Made by a program: the position numbers and the translations under genes
Shown: positions 7,365 through 16,876 of the stretch, piece after piece
Layout: each line of letters begins with the position of its first letter
Numbering within the stretch: the stretch's first letter is position 1
The notes under the pieces: model-generated
Seen by the model: the letters and a program-made list of their open reading frames with translations, nothing else
Databases searched by the model: none
Told to the model about the DNA's origin: nothing
Origin: Mogibacterium neglectum
GTDB lineage: Bacteria; Bacillota; Clostridia; Peptostreptococcales; Anaerovoracaceae
Length of the DNA: 64,000 nucleotides
Reading direction: 5' to 3'
NCBI RefSeq assembly: GCF_030644205.1
Contig: NZ_CP128647.1
Location: 930,001 to 994,000, forward strand

Positions 7365-10300
7365 CTAGTTCTTTTCAAGATTTTTGAAAGCCGTCGACAT
7401 CATCATCTTGATTCTATTTAACTGATTTACATGGCTTGCACCAGGGTCATAGTCTATAGCTACGATATTTACGTCTTCATCGTAGCTACGAAGAACCTTA
7501 ATCATTCCTTTGCCAGTGACATGATTTGGCAGGCACGCGAACGGCTGCAGGCAAAGAATATTTTTTACCCCAGAATTGATTAAATCTACCATTTCTCCGG
7601 TTAAAAGCCATCCTTCACCGCATTGATTACCGACAGAAAGTATATTCTCGGCATTAAGCGCCGTATCCTCTATATAGTGATCTGGTTCAAACCTCTTACT
7701 AGCTTTACAAGCTTTTCTTACATACTCTCTATAGTGTTCAATAGCCTTTAATGCTGCACTATTAAAGATCATCTCCTTGCGAGAACCCGAAAGATTCTTG
7801 AAGTTAAATTGTTTATTTAGCATACCATATTCAAAGAAATCAATAAAGCTAGGTACAACAGCCTCTCCACCCTCTTTTTCGATAATCTCGACAAGGTTAT
7901 TGTTTGCATTAGGATGGTACTTAACTAATATCTCTCCTACGACACCAACTCTAGGTTTTTTAACATCTTCATAGATTGGAAGCGTATCATAATCTTTAAC
8001 TATCATTCTGATATTTTTCTTAAAAGTACTTGCTTTACAATTTAAAACATTCTCAACAATTCTATCATGCCACTTGTGCATAATTTTCTCTGCACTACCC
8101 TTAATCTTTTCATATGGTCTTGTGCGATATAAGCATTTCATAATCAAATCACCATAGTTAACAGCAAACACAAGACTTAATCCCATTTTAGGGGTGATTT
8201 TAAAACCTGGATTTTTTTCAAGTCCAGCTGTATTGAAAGATATTACAGGGACCTGCTCCATTCCGAGATCCTTGAGAGCCTTACGCAGCAGAGCAACGTA
8301 ATTACTAGCTCTGCATCCACCACCAGTTTGCGACATGAATACACCAACTTTATTTAGGTCGTATTTACCAGATTTTAAAGCGGAAATAATCTGACCTAAT
8401 GTAACTATAGTTGGATAGCATGCATCGTTATTGATATACCTTAGTCCCTCTTCCTCGGAGTTTTTAGTTGCTTCCGGTAATAGCTCTGCCTTGTAGCCAG
8501 CTGCGCGTAAAATTGGCGTGAAGTACTGGAAGTGAAGCGGAGACATCTGAGGGACGAGTAGCGTATATTCTTCTCTCATCTCTGGTGTAAATATCACCCT
8601 CTTATATGGCTCATTTAGCCCTTCAGAGTGAGTTCCAGTTTTATCTCTCTCATCAAGAGCAGCTTTTAATGATCTAACTCTAATCTTTGCTGCACCTAAA
8701 TTCGATCCTTCGTCAATCTTAAGAACTGTATGTAGTTTGTTGTTCTGACCCAGTAGCTCATCTACTTCATCAGTAGTAACGGCATCTAGTCCGCAGCCAA
8801 ATGAGTTGAGTTGAACTAGTTCAAGATCATCTCTCTGACCGGCAAATACAGCGGCTTTATAAAGTCTCGAATGATATGTCCACTGATCAAGCACTCTAAC
8901 ATCACGAGCAATGTCAATCTTATTAGAAATTGAATCTTCTGTGAGAACAACCATATCCTGCTGATTAATTACGTTGTTAATTCCATGATTTATTTCAGGA
9001 TCTAAGTGATATGGTCTACCAGAAAGAATAATACCTTTCTTATTATTCTCCTCCATGAACTTAAGTGCATCATCGCCAAGCTTATTCATACTTTCCTTAA
9101 ATTCTCTGTAGGCTTTTCGACCAGCTCTGATAGCTTCTCTAAGTTCAGTTCGAGAGAGATTTAATCCAAACAGGCTGTAAGTTCTCGTATCATTTTCAAA
9201 TCGATTTATCGCATCAGTGTGATTTGCTCTATCAACGTCAATTTTTCTCTTTCCAGAGAAGAATTTATACAGCTCTTCAACCATTCTATCGTCATTATCA
9301 TATGGCAGGAATGGATGATAAAACTCAACATTATTCTCATAGAATAAATCCGCCATATTCTTATCTATAACTTCAGGATAAGTGGCCACTATTGGACAAT
9401 TATAGTGGTTTGCAGAAGTCTTATCCTCAATAACCTCAAAGTTAACACATGGATAAAATATTCTTTTTACCCCCTTGTTTACGAGCCATTTTATATGACC
9501 GTGTGTAATCTTTGCAGGGTAACAAGCTGTATCTGATGATATGCTATCCATCCCAGATTCATATAGTTTCTTAGAACTCTGTGGACTTAACACTATGCTA
9601 AATCCTAGTGTTGTAAAGAAACTATGCCAGAAAGGATAATCCTCATACATATTAAGTACACGAGGAATACCTATTATTCCACGTTTTGCTTCTTCTTGTT
9701 TTAAATTTCTTCTACCGAATAATAGCTTTTGTTTTTCTTTATATAAATCAGGGTTATTATGTGGCTCGACTGTCTCTCCAGCTCCTCTTTCACATCGATT
9801 TCCTGAAACATACTTATTACCGTCAGAGAATGTTGAAATCGTCAGAAGACAGTGGTTACCACATTTCTGACATCTGTCATTACTAGTTTCAACTGAAAAT
9901 CCGTCTAGTTCATCCTTAGTTAGGACGTTCGACTTTTCACCATCCGTATATTCATTTGATCCTATAATAGCTGCACCATAGGCCCCCATGAGTCCCGAAG
10001 CATCTGGTCTTACTACATTCTTGCCTAACACAAGCTCAATACTTCTTAAAACAGCCTCATTTAAGAACGTACCACCCTGCACTACAACCTTGTCACCTGT
10101 CTCACTAGGATTTCTGAGCTTCATAACTTTGTATAGCGCATTTTTAATAACTGAATAAGACAGTCCAGCTGAAATATCAGCAACTGTAGCCCCTTCTTTC
10201 TGTGCCTGCTTAACTTTTGAATTCATGAATACAGTGCATCTAGTACCGAGGTCTACTGGCATCCTTGATTCAAGTGCATCCTCAGCAAACTCCTCAACGC

Positions 10301-11678
10301 TTGTGTTTACAGACTTAGCAAAAGTCTCGATAAATGATCCGCATCCAGCTGAGCAAGCCTCATTAAGCATAATGTTATTGATGGCGCCGTCTTTAATCTT
10401 CATGCATTTCATATCCTGTCCACCGATATCGAGGATAAATGTAACGCCTGGAAGAAATTCTTCAGCTGCTTTATAGTGAGCCATAGTCTCAATCTCACCA
10501 CTATCAAGCCTATAAGCTGCTTTTATCAAACCTTCTCCGTAACCAGTAACAACGGATTTCCCGATAAAAGCACTTTCGGGCATCTTATCGTAAATCTCTG
10601 TCATGATGTTACGAACAACGTTAAGCGGATCACCTTCATTGCTCTGATAGTACTCGAAAACGAGCTCCTTATCCTTATTGATAAGTACCGCTTTAGTTGT
10701 AGTTGATCCAGCATCGATTCCAAGGAACAACGGGCCAGATTGTTCTGATATATCAGCTCTTCTTACTTTAGCTTTGGCATGTCGAGCTCTAAACTCTGCA
10801 AGTTCTTCTTTATTCCTAAATAATGGATCGAGATAAACCGTTCCACCAGCGGAAGCGGGATCTGCTTTTTTCACTAAGTCAATTAACTTGCTGAGTTCTA
10901 CCTGCTTGGTTTCTTTTTCAGCAAGAATGGCTGCTCCAATGGCAACGAAGTATTTTGCATTTTCAGGAAAAATAACCTCATCCTCGCTAAGTCCAAGAGT
11001 CTCAACAAATCTTTTTCTAAGTTCAGATAAATACTGAAGAGGACCGCCAAGAAATGCAACATGCCCTCTAATCGGATGACCACATGCTAGTCCGCTGATC
11101 ATCTGGTTTACAACTGCCTGAAAAATTGAGGCTGCGATATCCGAGGTTTTTGCACCATCATTAATAAGCGGCTGAATATCAGTTTTTGCAAATACTCCGC
11201 ACCTTGATGCAATCGGATAAATCATCGTATGCTCTTTCGCAGCTTCATTGAGGCCCTGTGCGTCAGTATGAAGAAGTACGGCCATTTGGTCAATAAATGC
11301 ACCGGTTCCACCTGCACATGCACCATTCATTCTCTGCTCAATAGTTGACTCGAAGAAAGTAATCTTAGCATCCTCTCCACCAAGCTCAATAGCTACGTCT
11401 GTCTTAGGAATTATTGTTTCGATGGCTTTGCTACATGCAATTACTTCCTGTTCAAATTTTATTCCCAAAATCTGTGCTAATGCCATACCACCTGAACCGG
11501 TGATAACTGCATTAGCTTCAATATCGCCAAGCTCCTTCGTCATATCAGTAATAAGCTCAGCAACTTTGTCGAAAACATTCGACATATGACGTTCATATCT
11601 AGAATACACAATACTATTTGAATCATCTAAAACGATAAGTTTTACCGTCGTAGATCCAACATCAATACCTAATCTCAT
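7365..11678 (-). CDS. Double-domain 2-hydroxyacyl-CoA dehydratase-type activase (BadF/HgdC family) fused to a DUF2229/dehydratase-like region
   Basis: A 1437-residue fusion. Two ASKHA ATPase domains each carry a phosphate loop (LGIDVGSTTVK near residue 3; LGIDAGSTTTKA near 320) and the two cysteines that in HgdC hold the subunit-bridging [4Fe-4S] cluster (GACAGGTGAFID with SRCGVF; EACSAGCGSFIE with TRCTVF). The rest is a DUF2229-like block (IGIPRVLNMYEDYPFWHSFF) and a Cys-containing region resembling dehydratase D-components. HgdC-type activases inject an electron into a 2-hydroxyacyl-CoA dehydratase at the cost of ATP. No dehydratase A/B subunits are nearby, so the partner is unknown. The ATG at 11678 is chosen because AGGTGA lies 4 bases upstream; a GTG at 11720 would extend it by 14 residues across a hairpin. 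Confidence 0.85.
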   Translation of the reverse strand: MRLGIDVGSTTVKLIVLDDSNSIVYSRYERHMSNVFDKVAELITDMTKELGDIEANAVITGSGGMALAQILGIKFEQEVIACSKAIETIIPKTDVAIELGGEDAKITFFESTIEQRMNGACAGGTGAFIDQMAVLLHTDAQGLNEAAKEHTMIYPIASRCGVFAKTDIQPLINDGAKTSDIAASIFQAVVNQMISGLACGHPIRGHVAFLGGPLQYLSELRKRFVETLGLSEDEVIFPENAKYFVAIGAAILAEKETKQVELSKLIDLVKKADPASAGGTVYLDPLFRNKEELAEFRARHAKAKVRRADISEQSGPLFLGIDAGSTTTKAVLINKDKELVFEYYQSNEGDPLNVVRNIMTEIYDKMPESAFIGKSVVTGYGEGLIKAAYRLDSGEIETMAHYKAAEEFLPGVTFILDIGGQDMKCMKIKDGAINNIMLNEACSAGCGSFIETFAKSVNTSVEEFAEDALESRMPVDLGTRCTVFMNSKVKQAQKEGATVADISAGLSYSVIKNALYKVMKLRNPSETGDKVVVQGGTFLNEAVLRSIELVLGKNVVRPDASGLMGAYGAAIIGSNEYTDGEKSNVLTKDELDGFSVETSNDRCQKCGNHCLLTISTFSDGNKYVSGNRCERGAGETVEPHNNPDLYKEKQKLLFGRRNLKQEEAKRGIIGIPRVLNMYEDYPFWHSFFTTLGFSIVLSPQSSKKLYESGMDSISSDTACYPAKITHGHIKWLVNKGVKRIFYPCVNFEVIEDKTSANHYNCPIVATYPEVIDKNMADLFYENNVEFYHPFLPYDNDDRMVEELYKFFSGKRKIDVDRANHTDAINRFENDTRTYSLFGLNLSRTELREAIRAGRKAYREFKESMNKLGDDALKFMEENNKKGIILSGRPYHLDPEINHGINNVINQQDMVVLTEDSISNKIDIARDVRVLDQWTYHSRLYKAAVFAGQRDDLELVQLNSFGCGLDAVTTDEVDELLGQNNKLHTVLKIDEGSNLGAAKIRVRSLKAALDERDKTGTHSEGLNEPYKRVIFTPEMREEYTLLVPQMSPLHFQYFTPILRAAGYKAELLPEATKNSEEEGLRYINNDACYPTIVTLGQIISALKSGKYDLNKVGVFMSQTGGGCRASNYVALLRKALKDLGMEQVPVISFNTAGLEKNPGFKITPKMGLSLVFAVNYGDLIMKCLYRTRPYEKIKGSAEKIMHKWHDRIVENVLNCKASTFKKNIRMIVKDYDTLPIYEDVKKPRVGVVGEILVKYHPNANNNLVEIIEKEGGEAVVPSFIDFFEYGMLNKQFNFKNLSGSRKEMIFNSAALKAIEHYREYVRKACKASKRFEPDHYIEDTALNAENILSVGNQCGEGWLLTGEMVDLINSGVKNILCLQPFACLPNHVTGKGMIKVLRSYDEDVNIVAIDYDPGASHVNQLNRIKMMMSTAFKNLEKN

Positions 11679-11690
11679 ATGGTCACCTAA

Positions 11691-11712
11691 ACCTCGATAG
11701 AGATATCGAGGT
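11691..11712 (-). terminator. Perfect hairpin between rnpB and the activase gene
   Basis: ACCTCGATA-GAGA-TATCGAGGT is a perfect 9-bp stem with a 4-base loop, 25 bases past the RNase P RNA 3' end and just upstream of the activase RBS (AGGTGA, 11683-11688). On the minus strand it is followed only by TTTAGG. It is therefore either a weak terminator/processing signal for rnpB or a leader structure that affects activase translation. Confidence 0.5.
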
Positions 11713-11736
11713 CCTTTCACTCATATCCCTAAATTA

Positions 11737-12085
11737 AAATGGGCAAACTATAAGCCGGGTTCTGTATACGATGATCATCCATCTAGAACAGCTATCGCTA
11801 GCTGCTTCAAGCGACTTACCTACCGGCTGCGACGGGCCGCCGCATTTTATGCCTATCTTAGTCTTGCTCCGGATGGGGTTTACACGGCCACCATGTCTCC
11901 ATGATGCCGGTGAGCTCTTACCTCACCATTTCAACCTTACCACGGCATTATCCGTTTCGGCGGAATGTTTCTGTTGCACTTTCCCTATAGTTACCTACGC
12001 CAGACGTTATCTGGCATCCTCGCCCTATGGAGCCCGGACTTTCCTCGTGATTGTTACATCACGCGATCATCCAGTTTACCCATTT
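11737..12085 (-). ncRNA. rnpB: RNase P RNA (M1 RNA)
   Basis: Catalytic RNA of ribonuclease P, which matures tRNA 5' ends. The minus strand shows the universal GAGGAAAGTCCGGGCTCCAT near the 5' end, GCAACAGAAACA, GGTAAGGTTGAAA and the conserved 3' block ACAGAACCCGGCTTAT. The ends form P1: AAATGGGTAAACT at the start pairs with AGTTTGCCCATTT at the end with one G-U, which sets both boundaries. About 349 nucleotides is normal. A weak promoter (TTGCAC, about 17 bases, ATTATA) may lie at 12090-12120. Two plus-strand open frames here are meaningless. Confidence 0.96.
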
Positions 12086-12139
12086 CAGGATATAATGATA
12101 CCACAAATGCATTGTGCAAAATATATATTGGATACATTT

Positions 12140-13204
12140 TTATCCACAATTAAAATTTTTTAAATTAATATTAATTATTTTAATAAAGTTTACTGCCACT
12201 AAAATTAAAATGATACACCCAATATATCCTTGTGTTGGATACAATATCGCTACTATTTTTTTAAAATCCGTTAATCCAGCAATAAAAGCAACTATCGCTC
12301 CAATTGAAAGGATTGTTTTCTTCATAGGTGTATTATTTATTGTGATACTGAATCCATAATAAGTACTAGTTGCAGTCTGATATATAGCACCCATTAAAAC
12401 AAACGCATAAAGAAGTCCGAACTTTGTGTTAATAGCTTCTGACCATCCAACCATTGGAAGGCTTAATTTACTTGAAAATCCAGGGTTTATAAGCAGAACA
12501 GTTAGAAGCATCAATGTAATAACAGTTAATAGAATTACTCCCATTATTGCTCCACTAATCGCATGCTTGGTACTCCTAGCAGAAACTGCACATGATCCAG
12601 CGACAGTCATCATACCCATACAGTTATATGAGAGAAAAAGCATCGATGATCTTTGCCATGAAATACATGGGCTATGACTTGTCAATAAATTACTTTCACT
12701 CACTCTGTTCTGTGTAAGCAGTACTATTATTATTGCTAAAATACAAATGCTAAATAAAACTGGTACAAACTTTTTGAAAATGCTCGACATACGAGAGAAG
12801 CTTCCCAAAACGGTGTGTAGTGTTAGAGCAGTAATAATAGCACCTCCGACCCATTGGGGTAATCCCAAAATCTGATTTAAAAGCGAGCCACCTGCTGAAG
12901 CCATAGCGATTAACATTGTATAATATATAATTGCAAGTATATTCTCAATGAGTTTATAAATTAATTTTGACTCAACAGGTGATATAAGCGCACCTAATTG
13001 AATTGTATGTGTGGAAATAGCTATGTAGCTTATCATCACAGATACAACTAGGAAACCTATACCTGTTATCAGAATCCCCTTGTATCCATTATCGCCAAAT
13101 ATACCAAAAAACTGCCAGCATTCTCTTCCTGAAGCGAAACCAGCACCCATTATGACGCCTATGTACATCGTCGCTACAGTAAGGAAATTTAATTTTTTAT
13201 CCAT
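12140..13204 (-). CDS. YkvI-like membrane transporter (APC superfamily)
   Basis: A 354-residue, very hydrophobic protein with about ten predicted membrane segments. It opens NFLTVATMYIGVIMGAGFASGRECWQFFG; the glycine-rich GAGFASGRE break in TM1 is typical of the YkvI group (COG3949) in the amino acid-polyamine-cation superfamily. The substrate is not known. It overlaps the end of trmK (TAAATG) with an RBS AGGAGAATAA, so it is the last gene of the rpoD operon. It ends about 55 bases before the rnpB 5' end. Its place in a core replication/transcription operon looks incidental. Confidence 0.8.
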   Translation of the reverse strand: MDKKLNFLTVATMYIGVIMGAGFASGRECWQFFGIFGDNGYKGILITGIGFLVVSVMISYIAISTHTIQLGALISPVESKLIYKLIENILAIIYYTMLIAMASAGGSLLNQILGLPQWVGGAIITALTLHTVLGSFSRMSSIFKKFVPVLFSICILAIIIVLLTQNRVSESNLLTSHSPCISWQRSSMLFLSYNCMGMMTVAGSCAVSARSTKHAISGAIMGVILLTVITLMLLTVLLINPGFSSKLSLPMVGWSEAINTKFGLLYAFVLMGAIYQTATSTYYGFSITINNTPMKKTILSIGAIVAFIAGLTDFKKIVAILYPTQGYIGCIILILVAVNFIKIININLKNFNCG

Positions 13205-13933
13205 TTATTCTCCTAGTAATGTGTACAGATAATTAAGCTCCTTTTTAAGCATAGCTATTCTATCACTTTGGTCGTGTTTAGCGCGTCTAAGGTTTTCAAT
13301 TTCCCTTTTGTGATTCTCTATAGCATGACCAAGTCTTTTACTAACCACTGATGCATCATTGTTTATAATGCCCTCTGGATATCGCCATCTTATATCAGTA
13401 TCTTTATAAGGTAGCTCCCTTGCAGAGCTTGAACCATTTTCGCTGTTAATATTTGATGTTCTAACAGCTACAATAACTTCACATGAAAATTTACCCTCTT
13501 TTACGAGCTTGTTATCGGTAATATCGAACCCATATCTATATAAGAAACTTCTTAATGAACCACTATTATTACGAGGCTGTAAAATTAGCTTTTTAAAGCT
13601 CTGCAATTTATCGATATCATTCGAAAGAATATCTACAATAGTCACCCCGCCAAGTCCAGCAATGATAAGGGCATCGACTTCCCCTTTTTCGATTACATCA
13701 ATCCCATCACCCACTCTAAACGATGATTCAGGCATATCAATTTCGGCATCGGTAAAACTTTTTTTGGCTTTTGATAGAGAGTCAGCACTAATATCGCACA
13801 TAATCACATGTGGAGAAACATTATTTTTATATAGAATTAATGGGACATAGGCATGATCTGTGCCTATGTCCGCAATAGTTTCTCCAGATGTAACAGCATC
13901 GCATATTGCTTTTATTCTGTCACTAATCTTCAT
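13205..13933 (-). CDS. trmK: tRNA (adenine(22)-N(1))-methyltransferase
   Basis: A 242-residue class I SAM methyltransferase that makes m1A22 in the D-loop of some tRNAs. Visible are RIKAICDAVTSGETIADIGTDHAYVPL (the GxGxxH-like SAM loop written DIGTDHAY), DISADSLSKA and the NPPY-like segment replaced by ALIIAGLGGVTI as in TrmK. A helical, charged C-terminus (about 200-242) forms the family's coiled-coil extension. GGAG stands 5 bases before the ATG, 3 bases after the rpoD stop. rpoD-trmK is a standard Firmicute gene pair. Confidence 0.93.
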   Translation of the reverse strand: MKISDRIKAICDAVTSGETIADIGTDHAYVPLILYKNNVSPHVIMCDISADSLSKAKKSFTDAEIDMPESSFRVGDGIDVIEKGEVDALIIAGLGGVTIVDILSNDIDKLQSFKKLILQPRNNSGSLRSFLYRYGFDITDNKLVKEGKFSCEVIVAVRTSNINSENGSSSARELPYKDTDIRWRYPEGIINNDASVVSKRLGHAIENHKREIENLRRAKHDQSDRIAMLKKELNYLYTLLGE

Positions 13934-13935
13934 AT

Positions 13936-15090
13936 TTACTCCAGATAATCTCTAAGCTTCTTGCTTCTGCTAGGATGACGAAGCTTTCTGAGAGCCTTCG
14001 CTTCTATCTGTCTAATTCGTTCTCTTGTAACGTTAAATTCCTTACCAACCTCTTCAAGAGTACGAGGTCTTCCATCTTCTAGACCAAATCTAAGCATAAG
14101 AACTTTCTTTTCTCTATCAGATAGCGTGTCAAGAACCTCCATCAGTTGTTCCTTAAGCATTGAGTATGCAGCTGCTTCAACTGGTGCAGGTACATCATCG
14201 TCAGGGATAAAGTCACCAAGATGGCTGTCTTCCTCTTCGCCAATTGGTGTCTCAAGCGAAACTGGATCCTGAGAGATTTTCTTTATTTCTCTAACCTTTT
14301 CAACTGTAATTCCCATCTCTTTAGCGATTTCTTCAGAAGTAGGTTCACGCCCAAGCTCCTGAAGCAACTGTCTAGAAATCCTGATTAATTTATTGATAGT
14401 TTCAACCATATGAACAGGAATTCTAATAGTTCTAGCCTGGTCAGCGATTGAACGTGTAATAGCCTGTCTTATCCACCAAGTAGCATAGGTCGAGAACTTA
14501 TACCCTTTTGTGTAATCAAATTTATCGACAGCCTTAATTAGTCCGAGGTTACCTTCCTGAATAAGGTCGAGAAAACTGAGTCCTCTGTTCAAGTATCTTT
14601 TTGCGATGCTTACTACTAGTCTTAGGTTTGATTCACAAAGCTTCTTCTTAGCTTCTTCATCTCCTTGTTCCATACGAATTGCAAGTTCACGCTCCTCAGC
14701 CCCTGTAAGTAGAGGTACTTTACCAATCTCCTTGAGATACATTCGAACTGCATCATCAGTAGGTAGTGACTTTGGAACAGTTGCATCCACATCAATTTCA
14801 CCATTTGTCTTAAGAACTAGACCATCGTCGACATCTACATCATCATCTTCAACATCTTCTAATTCATTTCCATTAGGTTCCCTTGTATCCACTATGCTGA
14901 TGCCATTTTTCTCGACTAAATCATAGACTTCATCTATCTGATCTTTATTTAGTTTGATCCTAGATAGATGTTCTCCAATCTCAGCTAGCGTAATTTCATT
15001 ACCTGTGTTTTCAGAGATTCTCATTATCTCTTCTACAGCCTGTTCAACGCGCTCACTTGCCGTTGTTTCGGTTGCTTCTTTCTTTGGCAT
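13936..15090 (-). CDS. rpoD: RNA polymerase primary sigma factor
   Basis: Housekeeping sigma factor (SigA), 384 residues. Region 1.1 is short, followed by a highly acidic linker ([14 protein letters not shown], about residues 80-95). Region 1.2 is [17 protein letters not shown]. Region 2 includes [42 protein letters not shown] and [17 protein letters not shown] for -10 recognition. Region 3 has [13 protein letters not shown]. Region 4 has [29 protein letters not shown] for the -35. All regions are intact, so the TTGACA/TATAAT promoters in this window are its expected targets. It is 3 bases from both dnaG and trmK, the classical macromolecular-synthesis arrangement. Confidence 0.97.
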   Translation of the reverse strand: MPKKEATETTASERVEQAVEEIMRISENTGNEITLAEIGEHLSRIKLNKDQIDEVYDLVEKNGISIVDTREPNGNELEDVEDDDVDVDDGLVLKTNGEIDVDATVPKSLPTDDAVRMYLKEIGKVPLLTGAEERELAIRMEQGDEEAKKKLCESNLRLVVSIAKRYLNRGLSFLDLIQEGNLGLIKAVDKFDYTKGYKFSTYATWWIRQAITRSIADQARTIRIPVHMVETINKLIRISRQLLQELGREPTSEEIAKEMGITVEKVREIKKISQDPVSLETPIGEEEDSHLGDFIPDDDVPAPVEAAAYSMLKEQLMEVLDTLSDREKKVLMLRFGLEDGRPRTLEEVGKEFNVTRERIRQIEAKALRKLRHPSRSKKLRDYLE

Positions 15091-15093
15091 AAT

Positions 15094-16851
15094 TTACCTA
15101 ACCTTTCTCCTCTTCTCTTCAATATCCTGTAACTGCATAGCAAGACGTGAAATTTCTTCTTCATTACCCAGCTTCTCAGCGACTGCAATCGCATTTTGTA
15201 GCTCTATTATTTTTTCTCCGTAATGCATCTGCACATATTTAACATAACATTCTCTGTAGTATGAACTTTCATCCGCACCAATTCTTATATTTGATAATAT
15301 ATCTTTAAGAGCCTTTTCATCTTCTGTGTCGAGTTCCTTATATATGTCATCAATATTTATTTCGGCCATCCCGTTACGCGAAATCAACTTACTTGCAATA
15401 TTGTAAAGCTCTCTTCCAAGCACAGTTCTAAACTCTATATCATCTTCTTTAAAATTATCAAGATATCTTGTATCTCTCGTTAATATATAGAGCAAAGAAA
15501 CCTCAAGCCTCTCATCATTTCCATATCTATCATTCTTAAATTCTCGCGCTTTGCGTGAATTTTCAGGGTACGGAGAACTATGTCTGCTTTCGTCTGACGC
15601 TATTTCTGTTAGTATAGAATGTTCTGATATATCAAATTCTGAAGCAAGTTTCTTTACATATAAATCCTGTTCTACAGCTCCAAGTTTCTTTAGTATTGGA
15701 ACACAACTCCTTATATACTCTATAATCTCAAGGTTATCGCTAAGGTTGTACTTTTTTTTAGTCATTTCTAGCGTAAAATCTGTAGCTGGAGCCGCGCCAT
15801 TAACAAGCTTTAAAAACTCTTGTTTACCATATTTCTTTACAAATTCATCCGGGTCTTTTCCACCAGTCACCTGTAAAATCCTTACATTTGCATGAGAACT
15901 GCGCATTACATCGATTCCCCGAAGCGCTGCTTTTATCCCTGCAGAATCAGAATCATATGATAACACAACATTCTTCGTATACCTAGTAATAAGCTGACAT
16001 TGATTTTCCGTCAGTGCTGTACCGAGCGAAGCAACCACATTGCAGATACCATTCTGATACAGAGAGATTGCATCCATGTACCCTTCAACCATAATAACTT
16101 GATTCTCGTCGCTTACATTTTTTTTAGTAAAGTTTAGAGCATATAAATTATTCTTCTTGAGAAAAACTTCACTCTCAGGTGAATTGAGATACTTAGGCAT
16201 CTCGTCACCAAGAGCTCTTCCTCCAAAACCTATTACTTTTCCCCGAGTATTGAAAATTGGAAACATTAGCCTTCCGCGGAATTTATCATAAACGCCTTTT
16301 TTCCCTTGTGTTACAAGTCCAAGCTTAAGCATATCATCATCTGAAACGCCTTTACTCTGTAGATATTTATACAAACTGTTCCAAGAATTAGGAGAATATC
16401 CGAGCCCAAAGTGCTTAATAGTTTCATCGCTAATACCCCTTTTGCGAATATATGTATATCCGGGGTTAGCACATCTAGTGAGGTTATCAAAGAAAAATCT
16501 TGCTGCTACAGAGTTTATCTCATAATAGCGAGACAAATCCTCTTTCCTTCGTGTTCCGTACTTTGGTATCTCGATATTATATTCTTCAGCTAGCTTTTCA
16601 CAAGCCTCCATGAACTCCATATTATTAAAACGCTGCACAAAGTGAATTACATCACCTTTTTCACCGCAACCGAAGCAATTAAATATCTGTTTTTGTTCAT
16701 TAACCATAAACGACGGGGTCTTTTCATTGTGAAATGGGCAAAGTCCCTTGAAATTACTACCACTTTGTTTGAGAGGAACTTCACGACCAATGACATCCAC
16801 AATATTAACTTTTGACTTTATCTCGTCGATAAAGCTATTGCCAATCGCCAT
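15094..16851 (-). CDS. dnaG: DNA primase
   Basis: Makes RNA primers for the replisome; 585 residues. The N-terminal CHC2 zinc finger reads CPFHNEKTPSFMVNEQKQIF and then CFGCG. The TOPRIM catalytic core has VMVEGYMDAISLYQNGI (acidic VEGYMD), VASLGTALT and LSYDSDSAGIKAA. The C-terminal helicase-binding domain is helical and divergent. GGGAGGG stands 4 bases before the ATG. It follows dgt by 25 bases and is followed by rpoD after 3. Confidence 0.97.
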   Translation of the reverse strand: MAIGNSFIDEIKSKVNIVDVIGREVPLKQSGSNFKGLCPFHNEKTPSFMVNEQKQIFNCFGCGEKGDVIHFVQRFNNMEFMEACEKLAEEYNIEIPKYGTRRKEDLSRYYEINSVAARFFFDNLTRCANPGYTYIRKRGISDETIKHFGLGYSPNSWNSLYKYLQSKGVSDDDMLKLGLVTQGKKGVYDKFRGRLMFPIFNTRGKVIGFGGRALGDEMPKYLNSPESEVFLKKNNLYALNFTKKNVSDENQVIMVEGYMDAISLYQNGICNVVASLGTALTENQCQLITRYTKNVVLSYDSDSAGIKAALRGIDVMRSSHANVRILQVTGGKDPDEFVKKYGKQEFLKLVNGAAPATDFTLEMTKKKYNLSDNLEIIEYIRSCVPILKKLGAVEQDLYVKKLASEFDISEHSILTEIASDESRHSSPYPENSRKAREFKNDRYGNDERLEVSLLYILTRDTRYLDNFKEDDIEFRTVLGRELYNIASKLISRNGMAEINIDDIYKELDTEDEKALKDILSNIRIGADESSYYRECYVKYVQMHYGEKIIELQNAIAVAEKLGNEEEISRLAMQLQDIEEKRRKVR

Positions 16852-16876
16852 GTAACCCTCCCACTAAAAAATTCAT

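Noticed and set aside
11771-12163. Plus-strand 130-codon frame
   Set aside because: Lies across RNase P RNA on the other strand and has no homology-like features.
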